Shown one piece after another: positions 1-8,176 of a stretch of DNA of 64,000 nucleotides (the stretch's first letter is position 1; every line of letters begins with the position of its first letter). The translations under genes were made by a program, and so were the position numbers. A model generated the notes under the pieces. That model saw only the letters and a list, made by a program, of their open reading frames with translations, had not been told where the DNA came from and made no database searches. Source of the stretch: CAVPEW01 sp963703565 (lineage in GTDB: Bacteria; Actinomycetota; Acidimicrobiia; Acidimicrobiales; VFJN01); the NCBI GenBank assembly GCA_963703565.1, contig CAVPEW010000034.1:1-64000 (forward strand), in the 5' to 3' direction.

Positions 1-2
1 CC

Positions 3-56
3 TCGCTCGCATCCGCCCCGGGGATCAGCTGTCCGGTCGAGGTGCTGCGGGCCTGA
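3..56 (+). CDS. Possible C-terminal tail of an upstream gene
   Basis: One frame is open from the window edge to a TGA at 54-56 and would encode about 17 residues. Other frames are also open here, so this is only a suggestion. Bacterial dynamin-like GTPases often occur in tandem pairs, so the partner of the next gene could end here; nothing in these few residues can show it. Confidence 0.2.
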   Translation, partial: SLASAPGISCPVEVLRA

Positions 57-227
57 GGCGAGACGTCGTTCGGGGGCGCGTTCACGGCCTCGCCATCACC
101 GGCACTGGTGAGGCATGCCCCAGTTCCGCAGTCACAGGATGGTCACACCCCTTCGATACGGGTCCTCGTGGCGCGCCAGCGCACGTGATCGCCATGCTGG
201 TGACGTAGCCGAGGGAAGGTGGCGCTG

Positions 228-1765
228 GTGGCGAACGAGCTGCTGTTCGCAGGTAACAGCGTTGGAGATGTTCTCCGGGCCCAGAACGACCGCGTGCGGA
301 CGTTCGTTCAGGGCATCGATGCGGACGTCGTCCTCTCGACGCCGAGCGGCTCGAGCACGAGGAGCCGGCGCTGGCACCCCAGCTGCGCGCCATCCGCGAG
401 CGGGTCGAGGGACCGCTGCGCGTCGCCATCGCCGGGCGGGTGAAAGCGGGGAAGTCCACGCTCCTCAACGCTCTGGTCGGCGAGCGCTTGGCACCCACCG
501 ACGCCGGCGAGTGCACGCGGCTCGTGTCCCGGTACCGCAAGGGACCCACCTACGAGGTCAGCGCCCATCGCCACAACGGCAGCGACCAGACGCTCGCCTT
601 CCGGCGCAACGACGGGGCGCTCGACATCGAGCTGGGCGGCCTGTCGGAGAGCGAGGTGGCGTGGCTCGACGTGCGCTGGCCGTCCTCGGCCCTCGACAAG
701 ATCACCCTGATCGACACCCCCGGGCTGGCGTCGCTGAACGACCAGAACTCGCGGCGCACCCGCGACTTCCTGGAGACGGACGGCGACAGCGGCGGCGATG
801 CCGATGCGGTCATCTACCTGATGCGCCACGTCCACAAGGACGACGTCGCCTTCCTCGACGCGTTCATGGATCGCTCGGTGGCGGCCGCCTCACCGGTGAA
901 CGCGGTGGCGGTGCTGTCGCGCGCCGACGAGATCGGCGCCGGGCGGCTCGACGCCATGGAGTCGGCGGCGCGCATCGCCCAGCGCTACGAGGCGGACCCG
1001 CAGGTGCGCAGCCTGTGCGCCAACGTCACCCCGATGGCCGGCCTGCTGGCCGAGACGGGGCTGACGCTGCGGGAGGAGGAGGTCGCCAACCTCCGCACGT
1101 TGGCCCAGACCGAGCCCGAGGTGCTGGAGCGCATGCTGCTGTCCACCACCGAGCTGTTCGACATGAGCGCCAGCGCCCTTACGGTCGAGATCCGCCGCGA
1201 CCTGTTCGACCGCCTCGGCCTGTTCGGCCTCCGCGTCGCCCTCCGGGAGCTGGCCGACGGGGCCACCACCGCCGCCCAGCTCGGGCCGCGCCTGGTGGAG
1301 ATCTCCGGCTTGGGTGCCCTGCGGACGATCATCACCGATCACTTCCTGCCCCGGGCCCGAGTGCTCCAGGCCCGCACCGCCCTCGGTGCCCTCCGCCAGC
1401 TGGCCCGGACCCTGTCCGCCACCGACCCCCGGACGGCCACCGCCATCGACCGGGAGGCGGAGCGGATCGAGTCGAGCGCGGTCGAGTTCGCCCAGCTCCG
1501 GGCCGCCCACTTGGTGGGCTCGGGTGCTGTGCGGGTGAGCGACGCCGAGCGAGCCGAGCTCGGGCGGCTGCTGCTGTCGTCCTCGCCCGTCGCCGCCCTG
1601 GGCCTCGGCAACGGCGCCTCGACCGACGAGGTGCGCAACGTGGCGCTGGCGGCCGTCAGCCGCTGGCGGAACCGGGCGGCCGACCCGCTGGCCGACCCGG
1701 CTCGGACGGAGGTCTGCGAGACGGCCGCGCGCAGCTGTGAAGCGCTCTACGCCTACGCCACCTGA
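228..1765 (+). CDS. Dynamin-like / P-loop GTPase, frameshifted near its N-terminus
   Basis: A GTP-binding protein of the dynamin/GTPase superfamily. The G1 P-loop (G-R-V-K-A-G-K-S-T) lies at 431-457, the G3 motif D-T-P-G follows in LIDTPGL, and SRAD is a G4-like motif; the rest is helical, as in dynamin-like stalks. The P-loop begins before the first in-frame GTG at 440, and no ATG, GTG or TTG lies between that GTG and an in-frame stop at 254-256. A second frame starting at GTG 228, 8 bases after AGGGAAGG, has coding-like third positions and gives VANELLFAGNSVGDVL. I infer one gene whose frame shifts between about 300 and 360 (two extra bases or one missing). Bacterial relatives act on membranes; the role here is unknown. 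Confidence 0.7.
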
Positions 1766-1773
1766 TCACCCCG

Positions 1774-1791
1774 CCGGGCCCCGCGGCCCGG
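1774..1791 (+). terminator. GC-rich hairpin after the GTPase gene
   Basis: CCGGGCC, a 4-base loop and GGCCCGG form a perfect 7-bp stem starting 9 bases after the stop codon. There is no T-run, which is common for terminators in high-G+C actinobacteria. Function is inferred from position. Confidence 0.45.
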
Positions 1792-2049
1792 TCGGAGCAG
1801 GACCGTGGTCAGGTTGATGCGCGTCGGCGCCGTGCCGGATGACGTCTGCGAGTCGTGCAACTACATCTGGCGCCGCGTCCCGGCCTGACCGATCGGGGCC
1901 AGGGTCGGCGGCGAGCGCCGAGCACGGTCACGCGCCAACGGAAGTGCGAGCCGGAGGATCGGCACCGGCCGCGGCGAGACCCCGCCGCCCGGCGTCGACG
2001 ACGGCGGGGTCGGCCCCGCACGATGCACCGTGCCGAGCCGGCGCCTCGC
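1792..2049. other. Gene-free stretch between GTPase and mobile-element remnants
   Basis: Reading frames run through here, but none gives recognisable protein. The frame of the downstream recombinase is open from 1855, yet its translation to about 2247 is arginine-rich and does not match the family. I see no promoter, repeat or RNA gene. Confidence 0.4.
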
Positions 2050-2220
2050 TCAGGTGGCGGGCGTCGTCAGGGCCGCCATGTCGGCGTCGAGATCGGCCAG
2101 CACCCGCTGGACGAGGGCTCGTCGCAGCGCAGTCTTCGTGTGACGGTAGGCGCTGCTCCTGAGCTGACCGAGCCGCCGGGCTTCGTCGATGGCGATCTGC
2201 TCGCACTCGTCGGCGGACAC
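2050..2220 (-). CDS. Small protein or protein remnant, unknown function
   Basis: The minus strand encodes about 56 residues from a GTG at 2220. They read like real protein: acidic start (VSADECEQIAIDEARRL), then basic helical segments (SSAYRHTKTALRRAL, VLADLDADMAALTTPAT). I recognise no family. It lies antisense to the junk 5' part of the recombinase frame and stops where that recombinase loses homology, so it may be another remnant joined at a deletion. It could also be the C-terminal end of a longer lost gene. Confidence 0.35.
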   Translation of the reverse strand: MSADECEQIAIDEARRLGQLRSSAYRHTKTALRRALVQRVLADLDADMAALTTPAT

Positions 2221-2247
2221 GACCCGATCGAGGTCGGTGGCGCGATC

Positions 2248-3420
2248 GACCGGGGCTCCGAGGCCCACGACCTGGTGATGATGCTCTTCGGCGGGATGTC
2301 GAAGGGCGAGCGGATGCGGATCAAGACCCGGGTCCGGACCGCCATGAGCGCGCAGGCGGCGACGCAGGGGCGGTTCCTCGGTGGGCGGCCGCCGTACGGC
2401 TATCGGCTCACTGACGCCGGGCCGCACCCGAACCCGGAGAAGGCCGGCGACGGAAAGCGGCTCCACCGGCTCGAGCCCGACCCGGAGACGGCGCCCGTCG
2501 TCCAGCGGATCTTCGACGAGTACCTCGCCGGCCGGGGCTACCTGGCCATCGCCGAGCGGCTCACCGCTGACGGGATCTCGTCGCCGAGCGGCCCTGATCC
2601 AGCCCGCAATCGCCAGCGCCACGGGCTCGCGTGGGGGAAGTCGGCCGTCCGGGCGATCCTCTGCAACCCTCGCTACACCGGCTACCAGGTCTGGGCGAAG
2701 CAGCGGCGAGAAGAGGTCCTACTCGACGTCGAGGACGTGAGCGCCGGCCACCCGACCGTGATGCGCTGGAACGCCGAGGAGCAGTGGGTCTGGTCCACGG
2801 CGCCGTCGCACGAGGCGCCGATCTCGATGGAGACCTTCCGCGAGGTGCAGTCACGGATGGTCGTCGCTCGCCGAGGCAACAAGCCGAGGCGAGGACCCAG
2901 GACCGAGCGGCCGTACCTCCTCCGTGGCCGGCTCAGATGCGGGCTCTGCGGACGCAAGCTCCAGGGCAGCTGGCACCACGGCGAGGCGTACTACCGGTGC
3001 CAGTACGGCGCCGAGTACGCGAGGTCGGCGCGGCTGCCGCACCCGAAGGTCGTCTACCTGCGCGGGTGGGATCTGCTCCCCCACGTCGACGACTGGCTGG
3101 GCCGGCTGTTCGATCCGGAGAACGTCGACGCCACCTGCGAGGCGATCCTCGGCGCCGCCACCGAGCGGGCGTCCCCCGCCGAGCGTGCCGCCGCCAGCGA
3201 CCTCCTGCGCGAGTGCGACCAGAAGCTCGACCGCTACCGGGAGCTGCTCGAGGCCGGAACCGATCCCACCGTCGTCGCCGGCTGGATCAGCGACGCGAAG
3301 CTCCGGAGCCGCTTCTACGAGGAAGCCGGCGTCCTCGGCACCCACCTTCCGGACTCCCGATCGGTCGACATCGACGCCGACCCATGTGTCGGTATGGGTC
3401 GTGTCGGAGGGGGGACTTGA
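2248..3420 (+). pseudogene. Large serine recombinase without its catalytic domain
   Basis: From about 2248 the frame matches actinobacterial large serine recombinases. It has the end of the catalytic domain and long linker helix (SEAHDLVMMLFGGMSKGER), the recombinase domain (FLGGRPPYGYRL, SAVRAILCNPRYTGYQVW), and a zinc ribbon (CGLCGRKLQ then YYRCQ). The N-terminal resolvase domain with the nucleophilic serine is absent; upstream codons are unrelated. The region after GWISDA is also short for the family, suggesting an internal deletion. The frame ends inside the 22-bp tRNA-derived repeat at 3401-3422 (last residues GRVGGGT). It cannot be an active recombinase and is probably the relic of an older element at the same tRNA gene. 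Confidence 0.75.
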
Positions 3421-3422
3421 AC
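3401..3422. repeat. Island attachment site, distal copy (att)
   Basis: This copy matches 17665-17686 exactly over 22 bases and reproduces the 3' end of tRNA-Leu without the rest of the gene. It is the distal end expected when a tyrosine integrase inserts into a tRNA 3' end. It also forms the last codons of the recombinase relic. Confidence 0.85.
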
Positions 3423-3451
3423 TCGTGCTGGCGGCGTGTTGATCGGTGCTA

Positions 3452-3517
3452 TGTAGTTTGCGTTCGTGCTGGTCAGAAGCTGTTTTTTGGCCCGGTTCGT
3501 GATGCCCTGTAGTTTGC
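3452..3517. repeat. Pair of 10-bp direct repeats near the island end
   Basis: TGTAGTTTGC occurs at 3452-3461 and 3508-3517. They lie between the distal att copy and the 20-bp arm repeat, so they could be integrase or excisionase arm sites. Position is the only support. Confidence 0.4.
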
Positions 3518-3552
3518 CGTAAGGCCGGATCCGGGGTCGTTCGCGGACAAAG

Positions 3553-3572
3553 TGCTGACAAATCGCGGACAA
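3553..3572. repeat. Internal island repeat, left copy (putative integrase arm site)
   Basis: TGCTGACAAATCGCGGACAA is identical to 17576-17595. The 9-mer CGCGGACAA occurs both at 3542-3550 and at the end of this repeat (3564-3572), giving clustered half-sites. Tyrosine integrases of tRNA-targeting elements bind such repeats beside the crossover core. Confidence 0.6.
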
Positions 3573-3637
3573 GCGACACATCCCACCGTGTCAACTTCGC
3601 GTAGCGAGTCCCTGACGCGCGGAGTACCCTGCCAGCG

Positions 3638-4382
3638 GTGAGTCAAGCGAGCGTTGCGTCGACGATCCGCGACCGGGTTCTTCGCTCGAGCGACCGCTTC
3701 TGGCGTCCCGACGACTTCGATGGCTCACCCGCCGCCGTCGCCCAAGCGCTCTCCCGACTGGCTCGCGCTGGCGACATCCGTCGAGTCCGGCGAGGGCTCT
3801 ACTGGCGAGGAACGTCGACCGCACTCGGGATGGCTCCCCCGCTGCCCGGTCGCTTCGTCGACGAAGTCGTGAACGCCCGCGGCACGGGCCCAGGTGGCTG
3901 GAGCGCCGCCCTCACGCTTGGCCTGTCCACACAAGTGCCGCGCCACGAGACCGTCGCGGTCGTCGGCCGCGCGCCCCGCTCTCCCGGGACCGTTCGGTTC
4001 GTCAGCCGCGCCGCCGAGCGCGAAGCGCCGAGACGAGCGACTCCGTCCCGTGGAGGTCGCACTGCTCGAGGTCCTGCGGGACTGGAGCGTCGTCGTCGAG
4101 GTTCCGGAGCGGGACGCAGTCCGACGGATCCGCAAGCTCGTCGACGACGGAACGCTTCGCGTCGACCGTCTCGTCCGCGCATCGGCGACGGAGCCACCGC
4201 GCGTGCGCGAGCGTCTGCGGCGTCTCCTCGCTGCGCTCGGCCGACCGGCTGAAGCGCAGGCCGTGCGACCGCTTCGGAAGCTCATCGACCCTCGACGACG
4301 TCGTGCTCGCCGGGTGAGGCCACCCATCATCCGCCGTCGCGGCCACGCCACCGTCGCGCCACCGGGTTCCACACCCCACTGA
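3638..4382 (+). CDS. AbiEi/DUF6088-like antitoxin protein, frameshifted
   Basis: The GTG start at 3638 opens a frame with an AbiEi-type winged-helix N-terminus (ALSRLARAGDIRRVRRGLYW) and a middle part (GGWSAALTLGLSTQVP) typical of DUF6088/AbiEi antitoxins. The frame then loses sense, and the neighbouring frame continues the family sequence from LRPVEVALLEVLRDW to ATEPPRVRERL. The shift is at 4016-4025 (GAGCGCGAAG); removing one G gives a smooth protein of about 247 residues. It is convergent with, and overlaps by 56 bases, the AbiEii toxin gene. Whether it is a second antitoxin, an orphan or decayed is unclear. Confidence 0.6.
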
Positions 4383-5232
4383 CGACCTGGCCGGCGAGGA
4401 CGGGATCGGCGAAGTCGGCGATGGCTCGGATCGCCTCGGCGAGGATCGCGGGCGCCGACTCATCGAGCCCACTGCGAGCCAAGAACCGGGTCCAGTCGGC
4501 CTGCCGCACCGTCGCCAGGTCCACGAGCACCGACCGGAGCGGACGAAGGTCAGAGCCCCGATGGGCTCCCGTGGCGCGGACGGCGGCGGCGAGTTGCTCT
4601 GCGTCAACCGCGTGCCGTCCGGTCAGGAGGTAGGCGTCGGCGAAGTCACGGTCACGTGTCGTCGCGTCACCTCGGTCGACCATCGTGACGATCTTCTCGG
4701 CAAGCACCGTCTCCAGCGGGTACCCGATGAGCTCGAACGGCTCGTCGAGGAGTGACGGGTAGCTCACCGCGACGGGCTCCGGCGTGACCGGGTCGCCGAC
4801 GTTGATGTCGATGCGAAGCGGGAGCCGAGCTCGGTCGATGCGAGCTGGAACCGTAATTCGGACGCCGGTGTAGGGGTCGGCGTCGCGGATCACCTGCGCT
4901 CGAAGCTCCGCCGGCTCGAACGTGACGCCATCGTCGACATCGACGGCAAGAACCTCACGCACAACGCTCGAGATCGTGTCAACGTCGTTGGCGATCGCTT
5001 GGGCCAGAAGGTCGACGTCCGCGGTTGGTCGACGCTCATCGAACGCGGCGAGGAGCATGCCGCCCTTGAGCACGAGCTGACGCCGATGGGCGGAGATGGA
5101 CAAGCGGAAGAGAAACCGCTCGAGGACGTAGAGGACGAGGAGCTCGTCGGTCGGTCGACCTTCTCGGCGCGCCTTGGCCCGGAGATCCAAGTACGCACGA
5201 CCGCCGGCGCTGCCTCGAGTCGGCCGAGTCAT
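4327..5232 (-). CDS. AbiEii/AbiGii-family nucleotidyltransferase toxin
   Basis: A 301-residue nucleotidyltransferase-fold protein. LVLKGGMLLAAF is followed by TADVDLL, the G-G then D-x-D signature that binds metal and nucleotide. AbiEii toxins are the growth-arresting half of type IV (some now classed as type II) AbiE systems and abort phage infection. The ATG overlaps the stop of the upstream AbiEi gene by 4 bases (5229-5232), so the pair is translationally coupled. Length and motif are normal. The 3' end overlaps the convergent AbiEi-like gene. Confidence 0.88.
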   Translation of the reverse strand: MTRPTRGSAGGRAYLDLRAKARREGRPTDELLVLYVLERFLFRLSISAHRRQLVLKGGMLLAAFDERRPTADVDLLAQAIANDVDTISSVVREVLAVDVDDGVTFEPAELRAQVIRDADPYTGVRITVPARIDRARLPLRIDINVGDPVTPEPVAVSYPSLLDEPFELIGYPLETVLAEKIVTMVDRGDATTRDRDFADAYLLTGRHAVDAEQLAAAVRATGAHRGSDLRPLRSVLVDLATVRQADWTRFLARSGLDESAPAILAEAIRAIADFADPVLAGQVVSGVWNPVARRWRGRDGG

Positions 5233-5831
5233 CCCTGCAGCACGCCGAGCGCCGATCGGACGGGTACCGAGACTCGAAGCTGGCGCGCCAAGTCGGCAAG
5301 GCGAGCCAACCTCGGCCGTGGCTGCGCGAGATAGCGGCGCAGCGCGCGATGGGCTTCGTCCTCGCCGCTGAGGTGGCGGAGCCGAAACGCGTCGACGACG
5401 GTGCGCTCGCGATCGGTGATCCAGAACCGCTCGCCACCTTCCTCTCGGACCTCGATACGCCCAAGGCCGAACGTCGCGGCGCGGAAGACGTGGACCTTGG
5501 TGGGCGGGTGGTCGATCGTCGGGCGGTGCGAGCCCTCCGGGACTGCAAGATGGACCTGGGACGGGATATCGTCAGTGAGGTCCCAGTACGACAGCGCCGA
5601 GTCGAGAGCGATCATCCCGTGCGGTGCCCGCGCGCAGACGGCGACGAAGTCGATGTTCCCGATGCCAGCGGCATCGGCAAGCTGGAAGAGGCCCCGCGAC
5701 AGCTCGAGGACCTCACCCTCATCACGCAAGGCATAGAGGTCCCGCCACGAGATTCCGGCGGCAACGGCCTCCTTGGAACGGAAGACGGGGCCGATCTCTC
5801 GGAGTCGCTCGAGCGTCTGCGCCGACGGCAT
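5229..5831 (-). CDS. AbiEi-family antitoxin / transcriptional regulator
   Basis: From ATG 5831 this encodes 200 residues with the AbiEi layout: an N-terminal winged helix (RSKEAVAAGISWRDLYALRDEGE, then LELSRGLFQL) and a C-terminal antitoxin domain (IALDSALSYWDL, FWITDRERTVVDAFRLR). AbiEi proteins neutralise AbiEii and repress their own operon by binding inverted repeats upstream. A longer start at 5876 is possible in frame, but would put codons inside the 47-bp dyad at 5832-5878, so I prefer 5831. The toxin gene follows with a 4-base overlap. Confidence 0.85.
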   Translation of the reverse strand: MPSAQTLERLREIGPVFRSKEAVAAGISWRDLYALRDEGEVLELSRGLFQLADAAGIGNIDFVAVCARAPHGMIALDSALSYWDLTDDIPSQVHLAVPEGSHRPTIDHPPTKVHVFRAATFGLGRIEVREEGGERFWITDRERTVVDAFRLRHLSGEDEAHRALRRYLAQPRPRLARLADLARQLRVSVPVRSALGVLQG

Positions 5832-5878
5832 GTATGAAATCCTACAGAGGACGGACCGTCCTCGGGTGGATTTCATAC
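5832..5878. promoter_or_regulatory. 47-bp near-palindrome: probable AbiEi operator
   Basis: Outer arms GTATGAAATCC (5832-5842) and GGATTTCATAC (5868-5878) are perfect inverted copies. Inner arms GAGGACGG (5847-5854) and CCGTCCTC (5856-5863) are also perfect. All share the centre base 5855, leaving only two 4-base gaps that pair poorly. It abuts the abiEi start codon. Known AbiEi proteins bind inverted repeats in their own promoter; binding here is inferred. Confidence 0.7.
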
Positions 5879-6006
5879 GCTACGATGCGGAGGTACGTCG
5901 GTCGGCCCTCCACGTGCTCATCGTCCACGTAGACGCCGACGACCGCCTCGTCAGCGAGGTCAACCTCGACGAGGACCGACACCTTGTACTCGACATAGAG
6001 CGGCAT
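5842..6006 (-). CDS. Small 54-residue protein upstream of abiEi
   Basis: ATG 6006 opens a short minus-strand frame with protein-like composition: MPLYVEYKVSVLVEVD, GVYVDDEHVEG, then PTYLRIVAYEIHP. The stop at 5842-5844 falls inside the left arm of the operator, 10 bases before the AbiEi ATG. It may be a leader gene of the AbiE operon or an independent small island protein. I recognise no family. The alternating hydrophobic pattern suggests a small beta-rich protein. Confidence 0.5.
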   Translation of the reverse strand: MPLYVEYKVSVLVEVDLADEAVVGVYVDDEHVEGRPTYLRIVAYEIHPRTVRPL

Positions 6007-6142
6007 CTCGACTCCTCGGTCGGCTCTTGCGAGCGATTCTCGAGCGAACGAGGACCGTGAACGGAGGACCCCTCGTGCGACGTCGGTTGGGGAACCCGAC
6101 GATCACAAACGAGCACGTCGCCGCCGTGCGATAGTCATCCGT

Positions 6143-6934
6143 GTGTCGCGTCCACCCCATGACCCGCTGACGTGGTTGAGGGATCTCTTCTCGGATTGGA
6201 CGCCTCAGGTGCGTGCTCTCTTCCGAGTCGGCCAAGAGGGCACGCTTCCGCTCGACGCCGTCTCGGATGGAGACCTCCGTGCCGAACTCACGGAGAAGGG
6301 GTGGCTCCTTCCCCTGCCCGACGAATCTGCGGCGCTCTCGAACCTCTTCGAGACAGAGATTCTCGACATTGTCCACAGCGCGCTCGACGGCGAGGACGTG
6401 CGGATTCGCAAGGGGGGGAGCCGCTCGTATCCTGACTTCGAGATCGAGGGGACGTTCTTCAACGGCGGCGCGCATGCGGTCGACATCAAGTGCGCCCGCC
6501 ACTCCGGCACGAGCGTGGACTCCACCATCGCGCTCTATACGGGCAACACGTACTTCCTGTTCCCCGACCTGCTGTTCCCGGGAATGCTCCGAACGTTCGG
6601 CGAGTACGACGAGCGGATCGCGATCGTCATCCTCTACCGATATCGGCCCGACCTGCAGGAGCGATTCTCAGACGTCCGGGTCGCTATCCACCCCGTGTGG
6701 CGTATCGCAGGGACGACCAAGCCCTCTTCGACTCGCCACTACATCGGCTCGGTGAACCGAGTCGATGACATCGTGGCCGGCAAGGGTGCGTTCGATACTC
6801 CGGACGAGTTCTACGCGTACTGGCGGTCGGCACAGCGGGGCTGGCCGGTGAACCCCGGCGTCGCAAAGGCGAAGAAGAGCGCTGCCGCCCTCGCTAAGGG
6901 GACGACGGCGAAGCGCAAGCCCAAGAGGAAGTAG
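6143..6934 (+). CDS. EcoRV-family type II restriction endonuclease
   Basis: A 263-residue protein that aligns by eye with EcoRV. The PD-(D/E)xK core is Y-P-D-F at D98 and D-I-K at D114/K116, corresponding to EcoRV D74, D90 and K92; an acidic residue in LFETEI could match E45. The C-terminal block WRIAG, then IGSVNRVDDIVAGKGAFD, then DEFYAYWR mirrors the EcoRV C-terminus (IGSI, VEGKGIFD, DEFLDYWR) closely. EcoRV makes a blunt cut in GATATC; specificity here cannot be read from sequence. The tail is lysine-rich. It starts at GTG 6143 and is convergent with the methyltransferase gene, 19 bases away. Confidence 0.85.
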   Translation: MSRPPHDPLTWLRDLFSDWTPQVRALFRVGQEGTLPLDAVSDGDLRAELTEKGWLLPLPDESAALSNLFETEILDIVHSALDGEDVRIRKGGSRSYPDFEIEGTFFNGGAHAVDIKCARHSGTSVDSTIALYTGNTYFLFPDLLFPGMLRTFGEYDERIAIVILYRYRPDLQERFSDVRVAIHPVWRIAGTTKPSSTRHYIGSVNRVDDIVAGKGAFDTPDEFYAYWRSAQRGWPVNPGVAKAKKSAAALAKGTTAKRKPKRK

Positions 6935-6953
6935 CCGTAACTGACGTTCGGTG

Positions 6954-8153
6954 TCAGTGCCGAGCGACGGCGGCGACACCCTCCGCGACCCGGTGACCGA
7001 GCAATGGAGGCACGGAATTGCCGACCTGCGATTGGATCGAGGCGCGCCGGCCGACGAAGGCGAAGGCGTCAGGGAAGGTGAAGAGCCGACGCAGCTCAGG
7101 GACCCGGAGCCGGCGGCTCTCCCAGTGGAACGGTCCGACGTTCGGCCCGGGCTGCGCCTGGATCGTGGGTGATGGTCGGCTCGGGTCCAGCTTCAGCAGG
7201 AACGACCAGTAGCGCGATCGCCAGCCGAACATGGGGCTCGGATGGCCCCGTTCGGCTGTGTAGTAGAGGTAGTTGTCACCGGGCGGGATGTCGGGCAAGA
7301 GGTGACCCCATTGGCCGCGGACCACTTCCTCGGGCTCCGGTTCGGTCACGAGCCCAGCAAGCGCCTCGCCAGTTGTCACATGCGGCAACGGACCGCCCGC
7401 GACCTTCCTTCGCTCCCACTCGCCATGGTGGGTCGGCAGTGGCAGTTCGGGCAGCTTCTCGGTCTTGGCGGCGCCGACGATGAACAGGCGAGGTCGGGCC
7501 TGTGGGATGCCGTAATCGGCGGCGTTGAGAACCCGCCAGGAGAAGCGATATCCCGCCGCCTCGATCTCACGGAGAAGGCGCTCGAACGCCGGCCGGCTGG
7601 CCTTGTTGTCGAAGGTCAGCGCATACACGTTCTCGAGGATGAAGTGGCGCGGCCGCGCTTCTGCCAGTACACGGGTGTACGCCTGCAACAGGCTGGCGGC
7701 CGGATCGACGCCGTCTCGCTTCCAGTCGAGCCAGAAGCCGGACTTGGAGAAGGCGACGCATGGAGGCCCACCTACGAGCAGGTCCGGACGCTCTCGACGC
7801 TCGTAGCCGCCGGCACGAAGGATGTCGCGGGTGGTTACGCCGCCCTCGGACCCAGTCGCCAGCGGGTAGAGATCCGCCCTGAGCACTTCCCGTAGGCCAG
7901 GGAAGTACGCGCCCGCGTTCTTCTCCATCGTGTCAGCCGCGTCTTCGTCCCACTCGACTGCGACGGCCGTCCTGAACCCGGCGGCCTCGATGCCGAGATC
8001 GAGCCCGCCCGCGCCTGCGAAGAGCGAGATCGCGTTCCCGACAGTCACGGTGACAGTCTTGTCGCTGGCCTGTGCTGCGGTGCGCATGGTCGGGCCCGCG
8101 AGGAGGCTGAGCTGGACGCCTGCTCGGCGCCGGTCTCTCTCAGTCGCGCGCAT
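6954..8153 (-). CDS. DNA (cytosine-5) methyltransferase of the R-M system
   Basis: All main C5-MTase motifs are present in order: I (SLFAGAGGLDLGIEAAGF), IV with the catalytic cysteine (GGPPCVAFS), VI (FILENVYAL), VIII (IPQARPRLFIVG), the variable target-recognition region, and IX-X (PSPTIQAQP, QVGNSVPP). From ATG 8153 it is 399 residues; a GTG/ATG further upstream would overlap vsr. It presumably protects host sites from the convergent EcoRV-like nuclease. EcoRV itself partners an adenine methyltransferase, so this pairing is unusual. A Vsr gene starts divergently 24 bases away, in keeping with repair of deaminated 5-methylcytosine. Confidence 0.9.
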   Translation of the reverse strand: MRATERDRRRAGVQLSLLAGPTMRTAAQASDKTVTVTVGNAISLFAGAGGLDLGIEAAGFRTAVAVEWDEDAADTMEKNAGAYFPGLREVLRADLYPLATGSEGGVTTRDILRAGGYERRERPDLLVGGPPCVAFSKSGFWLDWKRDGVDPAASLLQAYTRVLAEARPRHFILENVYALTFDNKASRPAFERLLREIEAAGYRFSWRVLNAADYGIPQARPRLFIVGAAKTEKLPELPLPTHHGEWERRKVAGGPLPHVTTGEALAGLVTEPEPEEVVRGQWGHLLPDIPPGDNYLYYTAERGHPSPMFGWRSRYWSFLLKLDPSRPSPTIQAQPGPNVGPFHWESRRLRVPELRRLFTFPDAFAFVGRRASIQSQVGNSVPPLLGHRVAEGVAAVARH

Positions 8154-8176
8154 GCGGACGAGGGTAAACAGGGGGT

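Noticed and set aside
115..1740. A 541-codon plus-strand frame over the GTPase gene.
   Set aside because: It is glycine/arginine/proline-rich with no family match, while the overlapping frame has clear GTPase motifs.
3401..3422. A tRNA gene at the distal att copy.
   Set aside because: Only the last 20-odd bases of the tRNA are present; no anticodon or D arm follows.
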